This document shows, piece by piece, positions 52,631 to 61,797 of a DNA stretch of 64,000 nt (positions are counted from its first letter, which is position 1; the number at the start of each line of letters is the position of its first letter). The DNA lies in NCBI GenBank assembly GCA_966211335.1, contig CBIHNF010000001.1, forward strand, positions 620,001 through 684,000, in the 5' to 3' direction. Both the position numbers and the translations under genes were made by a program. Source of the DNA: JAPWJZ01 sp966211335. Lineage in GTDB: Bacteria; Pseudomonadota; Alphaproteobacteria; Micavibrionales; UBA2020. The notes under the pieces were generated by a model. That model was not told where the DNA came from. It searched no databases and saw only the letters and a program-made list of their open reading frames with translations.

Positions 52631-54310
52631 ATGAGTGCAGTCGCAATGAAAACCACGGCTACCGAATACCCATGGCTGAAAAGCTACGCCCCCGGCGTGC
52701 CGGCGGAAGTGGCGATCCCCGATGCGCCGCTGTTTTACGTGCTCGACCACAGCGTTGAAAATTTCCCCAACCGCGTCGCGGTGAATTTTGCGGGCTTCAG
52801 CTACGATTATAAAACCATCGGCGCCTTTGTCGCCTCCGCTGCCAAGGGCCTTTCGGATATGGGCATTGCGCGCGGTGATAAGGTCGGCCTCTTCATGCCG
52901 AACAGCGCCTATTCCATCGTCATGTTCTTTGCCATTCTCAAAACCGGCGCGACGGTCGTCAACTTTAACCCCGCCTATATCGAGCGGGATCTGGCGGCGC
53001 AGGCGAATGACAGCGAAACCAAAATGCTCGTCACGCTTGATGTGCCGATGCTGATGGAAAAAGCAAACAGTCTGCTCGGCAAAACCGGCATCCGGCAAAT
53101 CATCCTCTGCCCTCTGAAGCAGAATTTGCGCGAAACGGTGCGCGGTGAAACGCCGATAGCGGCGGACAAGGCCGTCTGGTTCGCGGACCTCGTGCATAAC
53201 GACGGCGTCTTGCTCGCGCCGCGCATTAACGCTTCGGAAGATATCGCCGTGCTGCAATACACCGGCGGCACCACGGGCACGCCCAAGGGCGCCATGCTGA
53301 CGCACCGCAACCTGCTTGCCAACGCGGTGCAGATGCGCAGCTGGTACCACAGCGCCGACGACGGGCAGGACAGCATGATCGCCGTGCTGCCGCTGTTCCA
53401 TGTCTTCGCCATGACGGTTGCCATGAACATGGCGCTGCTGCGCGGCATGACGCTGCATGTGGTCAGCCAGTTCAGCGTGACGGAATTGCTGGAGCTGATC
53501 AAAACGCAAAAGCCCACCTTTATCGCGGCCGTGCCGACGATGTATATCGCGCTCGCCAACTACGACCGCATTGCGGAATATGATTTTTCCTCGCTCAAAT
53601 TCTGCCTCTCCGGCGGCGCGCCGCTGCCGGCAGATGTGAAGCGCGCGTTCGAGACGCGCACGAAAGCCAAATTGGTCGCGGAAGGCTATGGCCTGACGGA
53701 ATTTTCTCCCGTCGCCACCTGCAACCCGCTCACCGCCAAGGCGAAGGCGGGTTCCATCGGCCTGCCGGTGCCGGGCACGATTGTCGATATCGTCAGCCTC
53801 GAAGACGGTGTTTCTGTTCTGCCGCCCGGGGAAAAAGGCGAAATCTGCGTTTCCGGCCCGCAGATGATGAAGGGTTATTACAAGAACCATGCCGAAACTG
53901 CCGAGGTGATTAAAAACGGCCGACTGCATACCGGCGATGTCGGTTATATGGACGACGACGGCTTCGTCTATATTGTCGACCGCAAGAAAGACCTCGTGCT
54001 GGTCGGCGGCTACAACGTCTATCCGCGCCACATCGAAGAAGTCATGTATACGCATCCGGCGGTGGAGGAATGCATCGTCGCCGGCGTGCCCGACAAATTG
54101 CGCGGCGAGGCGGTGCATGCCTGGGTGAAGCTGAAAGCCGGCGAATCGGTGAGCGTTGATACGCTGCGTGCTTTTCTGGCGGATAAACTCTCCGCCCTCG
54201 AGCTGCCGAAAAAAATCATCATCCGCGACGAACCGCTGCCGAAAACGGCGGTCGGGAAACTTTCCAAGCGTGACCTGTTGATTCAAGAAGGCTTCCGCAA
54301 GCGCGGTTAA
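52631..54310 (+). CDS. fadD: Long-chain fatty-acid-CoA ligase (second of two)
   Basis: 559 residues, beginning 1 base after the first ligase stop. Same motifs with some substitutions: YTGGTTGTPKGAMLTHRN, PLFHVFAMTVAMNMALLRGM, AEGYGLTEFSPVATCNP, TGDVGYMDDDGFVYIVDRKK, PKTAVGKLSKRDLLIQEG. The two are recent-looking relatives, probably a tandem duplication specialising in different substrates or chain lengths (inference). Confidence 0.93.
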   Translation: MSAVAMKTTATEYPWLKSYAPGVPAEVAIPDAPLFYVLDHSVENFPNRVAVNFAGFSYDYKTIGAFVASAAKGLSDMGIARGDKVGLFMPNSAYSIVMFFAILKTGATVVNFNPAYIERDLAAQANDSETKMLVTLDVPMLMEKANSLLGKTGIRQIILCPLKQNLRETVRGETPIAADKAVWFADLVHNDGVLLAPRINASEDIAVLQYTGGTTGTPKGAMLTHRNLLANAVQMRSWYHSADDGQDSMIAVLPLFHVFAMTVAMNMALLRGMTLHVVSQFSVTELLELIKTQKPTFIAAVPTMYIALANYDRIAEYDFSSLKFCLSGGAPLPADVKRAFETRTKAKLVAEGYGLTEFSPVATCNPLTAKAKAGSIGLPVPGTIVDIVSLEDGVSVLPPGEKGEICVSGPQMMKGYYKNHAETAEVIKNGRLHTGDVGYMDDDGFVYIVDRKKDLVLVGGYNVYPRHIEEVMYTHPAVEECIVAGVPDKLRGEAVHAWVKLKAGESVSVDTLRAFLADKLSALELPKKIIIRDEPLPKTAVGKLSKRDLLIQEGFRKRG

Positions 54311-54367
54311 GGAACTGTTCGGGGCTGACAGGCGTTAGCGTCGAAACAATTACCGGAGTTTTCTACC

Positions 54368-54541
54368 ATGCAGAACCAGCAAGTCCTTGTCGGCGTTATT
54401 GTCGCCCTCGTCGTCATTATCGGCTTTCTGGTCTATGACCACAGCCGCCGCCCGGAAACGCTTGGCGAAAAAGTCGGCAATACCATTGACCGCGCGGCCG
54501 ACCACATGGAACGCGCAGCGGACCGCGCCGAAAATCACTAA
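54368..54541 (+). CDS. 57-residue single-pass membrane protein
   Basis: A short open frame with a GGAG site 8 bases before its ATG. One membrane helix (QVLVGVIVALVVIIGFLVYD), then a charged helix with a repeated DRAADHMERAADRAENH pattern. It resembles small stress-associated membrane proteins with an amphipathic tail but no family is recognised. 57 bases after the second ligase, possibly co-transcribed. Confidence 0.6.
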   Translation: MQNQQVLVGVIVALVVIIGFLVYDHSRRPETLGEKVGNTIDRAADHMERAADRAENH

Positions 54542-54627
54542 TACCTAAAATATCCAACGCTTTAGCCGCGCCAATTTGACGGCGCGTCCCGTCGGCCTTA
54601 TGCTTATGGCATTCCAAAGGGCATGAC

Positions 54628-54861
54628 ATGGCAAAGGCGAAAATCTGGACAGCAGGGGAGCTTGATGCGGTTTTCGCAAAACATGCGGCCGCGCTGCAGG
54701 TTGTCGCCGCAACGCCGGACTGCCAGGGCGTCATGTTCGATATCGACCCCAAAACCAACCAGCCCTGCGCCCGCGTTGTCATGAAAAAGGGCAGCAAATT
54801 TATCAGCGAAATTCCCGCAAGCGCGAACGGACTGCCGTTGAAAGTTGAAACCAATCACTAA
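54628..54861 (+). CDS. Small hypothetical protein
   Basis: 77 residues: MAKAKIWTAGELDAVFAKHA, then a beta-strand pattern (VMFDIDPKTNQPCARVVMKK). Start has AAAGGG upstream. Family not recognised. Converges with the lipoprotein gene after 3 bases. Confidence 0.55.
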   Translation: MAKAKIWTAGELDAVFAKHAAALQVVAATPDCQGVMFDIDPKTNQPCARVVMKKGSKFISEIPASANGLPLKVETNH

Positions 54862-54864
54862 AAT

Positions 54865-55245
54865 CTAGCCGCGGCAGTTATTGCCCTTGTGCCCCCAGCG
54901 CGCGACGGTGCCGTTGTGCAGCGTGAAGATGGTTTCGCAGGTCAGCGTATGCGCCTGTTCCGGCGGGCCGTAGCAACCGCCAAAGCCGGCATTATAGCCC
55001 CAGCCGAAACCGGAACCGACGCAGGTCGAAAAGCCCGAGTTATAAACGGCGGTATCCGTCTTCACATAGGAAATCATCTTGGTGCTGCGGTCGAGCTGGT
55101 ACTGCTTGTCCGGCGGGCCATAGGCCATGATCAGGTCACGCTCCGGTACGCCGATCCAGCGGTCAAGCTGCGCTTCGTAATCTTTCGTGGTGGTGCAGGC
55201 GCTTAACGTTAGCACCAGCGCGCAAACGGCAAATATTTTGTTCAT
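54865..55245 (-). CDS. BamE-like lipoprotein
   Basis: 126 residues with a lipobox (LTLSAC, Cys about residue 17) and the BamE/SmpA-like core: LDRWIGVPERDLIMAYGPPD and KQYQLDRSTKMISYV. Two more Gly/aromatic segments with four cysteines follow (FSTCVGSGFGW, GGCYGPPEQ, LTCETIF, GNNCRG). Excellent ribosome site GGAGG. A small outer-membrane lipoprotein, function inferred from fold. Confidence 0.72.
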   Translation of the reverse strand: MNKIFAVCALVLTLSACTTTKDYEAQLDRWIGVPERDLIMAYGPPDKQYQLDRSTKMISYVKTDTAVYNSGFSTCVGSGFGWGYNAGFGGCYGPPEQAHTLTCETIFTLHNGTVARWGHKGNNCRG

Positions 55246-55260
55246 CGCATGCCTCCGTTA

Positions 55261-57756
55261 TTACGAACGCAGCACACCGCCGGTTTGTTTCGTCACCGCC
55301 TCGACAATTTTATTGCTGAGGGCGGTGATTTCATCATCCGTCAGCGTCTTTTCGACCGGCTGTAGCGTGACCGAGAGGGCCAGGGACTTCTTGCCGGGTT
55401 CGACACCCTTGCCGGTATAGACGTCAAAAATACTCACCGCCGCAATCAGGTTCTTGTCGACGCCCTTGATGGTGCGGGCAATCTTTTCGGCCTCGACCGC
55501 ATCATCCACCACAAAGGCGAAGTCACGGCTTAAGGGCTGGAAGGCGGAGGGACGCAGCAGTTCTTTCGCGGTCGATTTCTTTTTCGCGACGGGCAGGCTT
55601 TGCAGGAAGACTTCAAAGCCCGCGAATTTTTCATCCCGCTTCAGCGTCATGAGGACGGAAGGGTGCAGTTCGCCAAAATGCGCCAGCACCGTGGGGCCAA
55701 GGCGCAGGGATCCTGAGCGGCCCGGGTGGTACCATTCCGGCGCGTCATTGCTGACGACAAGGTTGTTGATATTGACGCCGCAGTTTTCGAGCACCGCCAG
55801 CGCATCCGCCTTGGCATCGAAAACATCGACATCGCGCGCCGGGCCTGACCAGTGGCGCGATACGGCCGCGCCGCTACGAAGGCCTGTTGCCGTCATCAGC
55901 TGGCCTTCGGCCTCGACCGAGCGATAGATATTGCCGATTTCAAACAAAGCGGCATCCGGATAGCCGCGGTCTGTGTTGCGGCCTGCGGCATGCACAAGGT
56001 TCGGCAAAATCGAGGGACGCATCACCGCCAGCTCGACCGAGATCGGGTTGGTGAGGGTGAGGGCCTTTTTATTCTGCTGCGCATTCACGCCAAACAAATC
56101 GGCTGTCGGCTCGTCCATAAACGACCAGGTGATGGTTTCGCTGAGGCCACGCGCGGCCAGCATGCGGCGCGTGGAGATGGCGCGTTTGGAAAGGGTGTTG
56201 ATGGCGGCTCTCCGTTCTTCCGCCGGCGGGCGCACGTAGACGGCGGGGATATTGTCGTAGCCGTGGATGCGCAGGACTTCCTCCACAATATCGGCGCTGC
56301 CTTCCACATCATTTCGCCAAGATGGCCGTACTAAGATCCAAGTGTGTTTATCATGTATCTGATAATCATTTAAATCCGAAAACGGCGGGGGAGTATTTTC
56401 ATCGCTAACGCTTTCGTATTGAACATCGTCTTGCTGGTATAGAGATTCGCGAAGTGAAGAAAATCCAAGCGCTTTCAAAATCTCCTTCTGCTTCTCATGC
56501 GGTAGATCGAGACCGCCGAGTGCCAGGAGCTTTTTAGGTGCGTAGATGATTGTTGTGCGCGTAGCAGGTACTTTACCGGCGGTGACGATTTCGGAAGCAG
56601 TGCCGCCGCAGAGGTCGATAATCATCTGCGTTGCCAGTTCCGCGCCCACCGGCGTGAAGGCAGGGTCAATGCCGCGCTCGAAACGGTAGCGCGCGTCGCT
56701 GTCGATCTGCAGTTTCTGGCCGGTCTTGGCAATGGCGAGCGGTGCAAACAAGGCCGCTTCCAAAAACACATTCGCGGTTGTTTCGGTCACGCCCGTCGAA
56801 GTGCCGCCGACGATACCGCCGAGGCCCAGCACGCCGGAGTCATCGCAAATCGCGACCATGCCGTCGTCAAGGTCATAGGATTTATCGTTCAGCGCGGCAA
56901 AGCTTTCGCCTTTTTTCGCATCGCGCACGGTGATGTTGCCTTTCAGCTTGTCAGCGTCAAAGACATGCAAGGGGCGGTCAAGCGCGATGGTGAAATAATT
57001 GGTGATATCGACCAGCGTCGAAATCGGGCGGAGGCCGATGGCTTTGAGTTTATCCTGCAGCCACTGCGGCGAGGGGCCGTTTTTGACGCCCTTGATATAG
57101 CGGCCGATAAACAGCGGGCATTTGGCTTCATCCGCAATCGAGACGGTGACGGGGCTTTTGAACGCGCCCGCAACGGGTTTCACGTTTAGCGGCTTCAGCG
57201 TGCCAAGGCCGGCGGCAGCCAGATCGCGCGCGATGCCATAAATGCCGGCGCAGTCGCCGCGGTTCGGCGTCAGGTTGATTTCAATGATAGGGTCGTTGAT
57301 GCCGAGTGCATCGGCGGCGGGAGAGCCGGTCGGGATAGAATCCGAAAGCTCGATAATGCCGTTATGTTCCTGGCTCAGTTCCAGCTCCCGTTCCGAACAC
57401 ATCATGCCGTTGCTTTCCTGGCCGCGGATGTTCGATTTTTTGAGCGTGATGCCGGAGCCCGGAATAAAACTGCCCGCCGGCGCAAACACGCCCTTCATGC
57501 CCGCCTTCGCATTCGGCGCGCCGCAGACGACTTTCAGCTGCGCCGAACCGGTATCGACGACAAGGCATTGCAGCTTGTCGGCATCCGGGTGCTTTTCCGC
57601 CGAGAGCACATGCCCGACCACAAAGCCCGCAAAAGCTTTTGCAGGGTCGTTGATGCCTTCCACTTCAAGGCCGATGGCGGTCAGCTTGGTGCTGATGTCA
57701 TCCAGCGTTGCGGAAGTGTCGAGATATTCTTTAAGCCAGCTTAAGGTGAATTTCAT
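55261..57756 (-). CDS. pheT: Phenylalanine-tRNA ligase beta subunit
   Basis: 831 residues in the usual order: N-terminal tRNA-binding OB domain (VLSAEKHPDADKLQCLVVDT), B3/B4 editing domain, B5 domain, the catalytic-like core with HGYDNIPAVYVRPPAEERR, and a C-terminal FDX-ACB domain (RPSAFQPLSRDFAFVVDDAV). Between LKALGF and RPSWRND of B5 it has about 45 residues where roughly 15-20 are usual, encoded by a visibly A+T-rich patch (about 56330-56460). Downstream of pheS, same strand. Confidence 0.95.
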   Translation of the reverse strand: MKFTLSWLKEYLDTSATLDDISTKLTAIGLEVEGINDPAKAFAGFVVGHVLSAEKHPDADKLQCLVVDTGSAQLKVVCGAPNAKAGMKGVFAPAGSFIPGSGITLKKSNIRGQESNGMMCSERELELSQEHNGIIELSDSIPTGSPAADALGINDPIIEINLTPNRGDCAGIYGIARDLAAAGLGTLKPLNVKPVAGAFKSPVTVSIADEAKCPLFIGRYIKGVKNGPSPQWLQDKLKAIGLRPISTLVDITNYFTIALDRPLHVFDADKLKGNITVRDAKKGESFAALNDKSYDLDDGMVAICDDSGVLGLGGIVGGTSTGVTETTANVFLEAALFAPLAIAKTGQKLQIDSDARYRFERGIDPAFTPVGAELATQMIIDLCGGTASEIVTAGKVPATRTTIIYAPKKLLALGGLDLPHEKQKEILKALGFSSLRESLYQQDDVQYESVSDENTPPPFSDLNDYQIHDKHTWILVRPSWRNDVEGSADIVEEVLRIHGYDNIPAVYVRPPAEERRAAINTLSKRAISTRRMLAARGLSETITWSFMDEPTADLFGVNAQQNKKALTLTNPISVELAVMRPSILPNLVHAAGRNTDRGYPDAALFEIGNIYRSVEAEGQLMTATGLRSGAAVSRHWSGPARDVDVFDAKADALAVLENCGVNINNLVVSNDAPEWYHPGRSGSLRLGPTVLAHFGELHPSVLMTLKRDEKFAGFEVFLQSLPVAKKKSTAKELLRPSAFQPLSRDFAFVVDDAVEAEKIARTIKGVDKNLIAAVSIFDVYTGKGVEPGKKSLALSVTLQPVEKTLTDDEITALSNKIVEAVTKQTGGVLRS

Positions 57757-57770
57757 AGCGGTGATCCTGA

Positions 57771-58847
57771 TTAAAACGCGGCGTTCGGCTGTTCCATGGG
57801 GCCGAAGCCATAGTGCTTCAGCCAGCGGAGATCCGATTCAAAGAAGGTGCGAAGGTCGGGGATGCCGTATTTCAGCATCGCCACGCGCTCGATCCCCATG
57901 CCGAAGGCGAAGCCCTGATATTCTTCAGGGTCAATGCCGCAGTTCTTCAGCACGTTCGGGTGCACCATGCCGCAGCCGAGAATTTCCAGCCAGTCCTTGC
58001 CGGTGCCGATTTTCAATTCGCCGCCTGCACGCGAGCAGCCGATATCCATTTCCGCCGACGGCTCGGTGAAGGGGAAGAAGCTTGGGCGAAAACGCGTCGG
58101 CAGTTCGTCCACTTCAAAGAAGCGCTTGCAGAATTCGATCAGGCAGCCTTTCAGGTGGCCCATATGGGTCGTTTTATCAATCAGCAGGCCTTCCATCTGG
58201 TGGAACATCGGCGTATGCGTCATGTCATAGTCGGAGCGGAAGGTGCGGCCCGGAATAATCACGCGGATCGGCGGCTTCTGCGACTGCATGGTATGTACCT
58301 GCACAGTCGAGGTGTGGGTGCGGAGCAACCGCTTTGCCGCATCGCCCGTTTTGCCCGGCACATCGGGGAAATAGAAAGTGTCATGCATCTGGCGCGCGGG
58401 GTGTTCCGGCGGGAAGTTGAGCGCGGTGAAGTTGTGGAAGTCGTCTTCAATCTCCGGCCCTTCCGCCACGGTAAAGCCCATGTCGGCAAAAATCGTGATC
58501 ATTTCCTCGATGGTCTGGGAAATGGGGTGGATGGTGCCTTTTGTTTGCGGACGCGGCGAGAGGGTGACGTCGACTTTTTCTTTTTGCAGGCGCTCGTTCA
58601 GCGCGGCTTTCTTGAGTGTATCGGCGCGGGCTTCTATTTCCGCAGTGATTTCGTCTTTCAGGCGGTTGAGCGCCTGGCCCATTTGCTTGCGCTCGTCCGG
58701 CGACAACTGGCCGAGCGTCTGCATGAGGCCCGTCACGCGGCCTTTTTTGCCAAGGGCGGAAACGCGCACCTCTTCAAGCGCTGTAATATCGTTGGCGGCT
58801 TTCACCGTTTCGACAATCTCGATTTTCAAAGCGTCGATGTTGCTCAT
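57771..58847 (-). CDS. pheS: Phenylalanine-tRNA ligase alpha subunit
   Basis: 358 residues from ATG 58847 (MSNIDALKIEIVETVK) with AAGGAT upstream; longer upstream frame ignored. Class II motifs: motif 2 FRSDYDMTHTPMFHQMEG, SFFPFTEPSAEMDIGC, and motif 3 QGFAFGMGIERVAML. A coiled-coil N-terminus binds tRNA. With PheT it forms the (alpha-beta)2 enzyme. Here it is not linked to rpmI-rplT, which sits 38 kb away. Confidence 0.97.
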   Translation of the reverse strand: MSNIDALKIEIVETVKAANDITALEEVRVSALGKKGRVTGLMQTLGQLSPDERKQMGQALNRLKDEITAEIEARADTLKKAALNERLQKEKVDVTLSPRPQTKGTIHPISQTIEEMITIFADMGFTVAEGPEIEDDFHNFTALNFPPEHPARQMHDTFYFPDVPGKTGDAAKRLLRTHTSTVQVHTMQSQKPPIRVIIPGRTFRSDYDMTHTPMFHQMEGLLIDKTTHMGHLKGCLIEFCKRFFEVDELPTRFRPSFFPFTEPSAEMDIGCSRAGGELKIGTGKDWLEILGCGMVHPNVLKNCGIDPEEYQGFAFGMGIERVAMLKYGIPDLRTFFESDLRWLKHYGFGPMEQPNAAF

Positions 58848-58873
58848 CGTTTTATCCTTATCGTCTTTATCTT

Positions 58874-59209
58874 TTACGGTTCCGAGCCGGGCGTCAGCGT
58901 CACGGCAAGGCCATCCAATTCGGTATTCATGATGATCTGGCAGGACAGGCGCGAATTGTCTTCCACCGCAAAGGCGGAATCCAGCAGCATATCGTCTTCT
59001 TCCTGGCTTTTCGGCGGCAGCCGGTTCAGCCATTCTTCCGCCACATAAACATGGCAGGTGGCGCAGGCCATGGCCCCGCCGCATTCGGCCTTGAGCCCGA
59101 GGGCCGGGTCATTCATCCCGTAATCGCGGATGATTTCCATGACGCGCCAGCCTTCGATGGCTTCGAGTTCGTGCGCCTTGCCGTCGCGGTCGGTCACGTT
59201 CAGCATCAT
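58874..59209 (-). CDS. Adrenodoxin-type 2Fe-2S ferredoxin
   Basis: 111 residues. The four cluster cysteines are CGGAMACATC (C-x5-C-x2-C) and SRLSCQI about 35 residues later, the vertebrate/ISC-type ferredoxin pattern. ATG at 59209 or 59206. It carries electrons, possibly from the type-2 FNR 820 bases upstream. Its start overlaps the stop of the membrane gene by 4 bases. Confidence 0.93.
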   Translation of the reverse strand: MMLNVTDRDGKAHELEAIEGWRVMEIIRDYGMNDPALGLKAECGGAMACATCHVYVAEEWLNRLPPKSQEEDDMLLDSAFAVEDNSRLSCQIIMNTELDGLAVTLTPGSEP

Positions 59210-59979
59210 GCCATTCCGCCTTTTTCCAGCCGCACGCGCCCCAGAATTTCTTTCAGGGCGAAGCAGGCAGCGGGGGTGAGGATGGCGGTGACGAGGAACG
59301 ATACAGGGGTGCTTAAGGCATAAATCAGGCCAATCACATGGTTTTTATCTTTTATATCGGGCGCAATCACGGCAAGGACGCAATAAAGCGCAATGCCGAC
59401 AGGCAGGGCGGCGATGATCGCAAGGCCTAACAGCCGCAGCGAAATGCCCATGCCGTTCACGGCAAAAAAATAAGGCTTGATAGGGTAATCGACCGCCGCG
59501 AGGATATGGGCGACGCCAAAGCGCAAGCCCCAAAGCCCCAAAAACAGCAGCACAAGGCCGATAAGGTTGATGGCTGAATTTTGTCCCGCATTCGCACCTT
59601 GCGTCGCCCACTCCTGAAAACCGAAGATGCCGCTATAGGCCGCGTTGAACAAAAGCCAGATCAGTACGGAAACGCGCAAGGCGTAACGGCGGTCCAGCAG
59701 GTATTCGCGGTCGTTGGGCAGGGCGTTCACGTGCTCGTCCAGCAGCAGCAGCCGTACCATGGCAAACATGAACCAGCCATGCAGGACGGTCGCGGGCAGG
59801 CTGATGAGGAAGCCTTCAAAGGCGGTGCTGTTCGGCAGTTGGAAGAAAAAAAACGCCTGCGTTGCGATGCCGATGCCAAGGGGCAGAATGCTCAAGCGCA
59901 ATACTTCCCCGCCGTACTGCCCCAGAAAGGCATAGGCGTTGCGGATGGCGCTGGTGATGCTGAACTGGCTGCCGCTCAT
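59206..59979 (-). CDS. Multi-pass membrane protein
   Basis: 257 residues with about six membrane helices (LSILPLGIGIATQAFFFFQL, GWFMFAMVRLLLLDEHVN, LIGLVLLFLGLWGLRFGV, LLGLAIIAALPVGIALYCVL). No family recognised with certainty. It lies between the FNR and the ferredoxin on the same strand, overlapping the latter by 4 bases. Confidence 0.68.
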   Translation of the reverse strand: MSGSQFSITSAIRNAYAFLGQYGGEVLRLSILPLGIGIATQAFFFFQLPNSTAFEGFLISLPATVLHGWFMFAMVRLLLLDEHVNALPNDREYLLDRRYALRVSVLIWLLFNAAYSGIFGFQEWATQGANAGQNSAINLIGLVLLFLGLWGLRFGVAHILAAVDYPIKPYFFAVNGMGISLRLLGLAIIAALPVGIALYCVLAVIAPDIKDKNHVIGLIYALSTPVSFLVTAILTPAACFALKEILGRVRLEKGGMA

Positions 59980-60028
59980 GAAGTTTTCGTTTTACCTTGA
60001 AAAAAATTTCCTTATTACACCACCGGAA

Positions 60029-61066
60029 TCACTTTACGCCAAGTTTTTCCTGCAGGTTGGAGCTGGAGGTCGTGTATTCAAAACGCAGCTTTCTCTCGGG
60101 GTGCACGTAACGGAAAGCCTGCTGCGCCATCAGCGCTGCCTCGTGGAATCCGGAAAGTATCAATTTCAGCTTGCCGGGGTACCAGTTGATGTCGCCGATC
60201 GCGAACAGGCGCGGCACCGTGGTTTCAAACTTTTCGGTGTCGACGGGGATCAGGTTGTTTTGCAGGGTCGCGCCCAGCTGCTCGCAAATAGCGCCAACGG
60301 GCCCCAGCTTCATGGTCAGGCCATAAAAAGCCAGCAGCGTGTCGCAGGGCAGCTGACGCGTGGATTTATCGGCTTCGGTCAGCGTCAGGGACGCGAGGTT
60401 GCCGTTCGCGCCTTCGAGGCCGGTAAGGTTCGAGATGACAAGGTTCATCTTGCCCGCGGCCACGAGCTGGCGCATCTGGCTCACGCTGTGCGGCGCGGCC
60501 CTGAAATCATCGCGGCGGTGGAGCAGGGTGAGGGAAGCGGCCTGCGGCTGCAGGTTCAGCGCCCAGTCGAGCGCGGAATCGCCGCCACCGGCGACGACAA
60601 TGTTCTTGCCCTTGAAGGCCTCCATCTTGCGGACGGCGTAGAAGACCGATTTGCCTTCATATTCTTCCAGATTTTTGAGCGGCGGTTTTTTCGGCATAAA
60701 GCTGCCGCCACCCGCCGCGATGATGACGACTTTGGCGTCAATCACGGTGCCGGCATCGGTCGTGAGCCGCCAGCCGCTTTCCGTGCGCTCCAGTTTTTCC
60801 GCCATCTGGTTCAGGTGGAAGACGGGGTTGAAGGGCTTGATCTGCTCCATCAGCCGCTCCGTCAGCTCCTGACCCGTCACGATGGGCAGGGCGGGGATGT
60901 CATAGATCGGTTTTTCGGGGTACAGCTCCGCGCATTGGCCGCCCGGGCGGTCGAGGATATCGACAAGGTGCGCCTTCATGTCGAGCAGGCCCAGCTCGAA
61001 CACGGCGAAGAGGCCAACTGGCCCCGCGCCGATAATGATTGCATCTGTGGAATGTGCCGTCGTCAT
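60029..61066 (-). CDS. Ferredoxin-NADP reductase, type 2 (thioredoxin-reductase-like)
   Basis: 345 residues with two nucleotide-binding sites: FAD motif IIGAGPVGLFAVFE at the N-terminus and NADP motif VVAGGGDSALDWA near residue 160. It lacks the CxxC redox pair of thioredoxin reductase (the region reads GGGDSALDW), which marks the FNR type. GGQCAELYPEKPIYDIPALP is the family block. Likely the reductase for the 58874 ferredoxin. Confidence 0.9.
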   Translation of the reverse strand: MTTAHSTDAIIIGAGPVGLFAVFELGLLDMKAHLVDILDRPGGQCAELYPEKPIYDIPALPIVTGQELTERLMEQIKPFNPVFHLNQMAEKLERTESGWRLTTDAGTVIDAKVVIIAAGGGSFMPKKPPLKNLEEYEGKSVFYAVRKMEAFKGKNIVVAGGGDSALDWALNLQPQAASLTLLHRRDDFRAAPHSVSQMRQLVAAGKMNLVISNLTGLEGANGNLASLTLTEADKSTRQLPCDTLLAFYGLTMKLGPVGAICEQLGATLQNNLIPVDTEKFETTVPRLFAIGDINWYPGKLKLILSGFHEAALMAQQAFRYVHPERKLRFEYTTSSSNLQEKLGVK

Positions 61067-61098
61067 GGCCTATCAAATAGGCGAAAACGGCAATGAAA

Positions 61099-61686
61099 TC
61101 AAGGTTTTTTGGGTTGCGGCAGGGCGGCTGGCGTGGCTGTTGCTGCGCTTACGGCTGGCAAAACCGCCTCAAGGCCGCTCTCGACCGCCCAAAGCACCAG
61201 CTTGTCCTTGTGCTGCGGCTTGATCAGGCCGCCCACAACCGCGGCATCGAAGGTGTTTTTCAGACCGTCGAGGTAGCTGCCAACCTGTACCAGCACCACC
61301 TTCGGCCCGCCTTCATAAATCGCCAGCTCTAATCCCTGCATGGCTTCCCGCAACGTGCCGGGGCCGCCGGGCAGGGCGAAGCAGGCGACCGGATTATTCA
61401 ATGTCGACAGGGCTTTAAAGCGTTCCTGCTCGGTCTCCACAAACACCAGTTTCGCGCCGGGCAGCTGTTCTTCATCGGCATATTTTTTAAGGACGACGGC
61501 GGTGACGGTCGATCCTGCTTCCATGGCGGCTTTGGCAACCGCGCCCATGACGCCTTGGGTGCCGGCGCCATAGGCAATGTCATAGCCCATTTTGCCGAGC
61601 AGGGTGCCAAGCGCCTTGGCCGCTTCCATAATGGCGGGATCGGCGGGGGTGGAGGAACCGGCAAAAATCGCGACCGAGGGTTTCAT
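61099..61686 (-). CDS. LOG-family phosphoribohydrolase
   Basis: 195 residues from ATG 61686 (MKPSVAIFAGSSTP), 9 bases after GGAG; ATG at 61692 is too close. The LOG hallmark PGGPGTLREAM sits near residue 98, with GYDIAYGAGTQGVMGAVAKA before it. Members cleave nucleoside 5'-monophosphates (cytokinin-activating type or general AMP), so a cytokinin role is only one possibility. Confidence 0.9.
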   Translation of the reverse strand: MKPSVAIFAGSSTPADPAIMEAAKALGTLLGKMGYDIAYGAGTQGVMGAVAKAAMEAGSTVTAVVLKKYADEEQLPGAKLVFVETEQERFKALSTLNNPVACFALPGGPGTLREAMQGLELAIYEGGPKVVLVQVGSYLDGLKNTFDAAVVGGLIKPQHKDKLVLWAVESGLEAVLPAVSAATATPAALPQPKKP

Positions 61687-61716
61687 GCGCATCGTCTCCA
61701 AAGGAAATTGGGTTTT

Positions 61717-61745
61717 ACCATAGTAACCGGCTGGAGGGCTGTCAA
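61717..61745 (-). promoter_or_regulatory. Promoter of the LOG-family gene
   Basis: Minus-strand TTGACA (61745-61740) and TATGGT (61722-61717), 17-base spacer, 30 bases upstream of the start. Confidence 0.6.
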
Positions 61746-61797
61746 TATGAAAACAAGTGTCGCGTCAAACGGTTTAAGACTTTAACCGATTATTGCT

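Noticed and set aside
58848..59084. Extended start for pheS
   Set aside because: The extension reads through the ferredoxin gene in another frame; ATG 58847 has a ribosome site and matches the family start.
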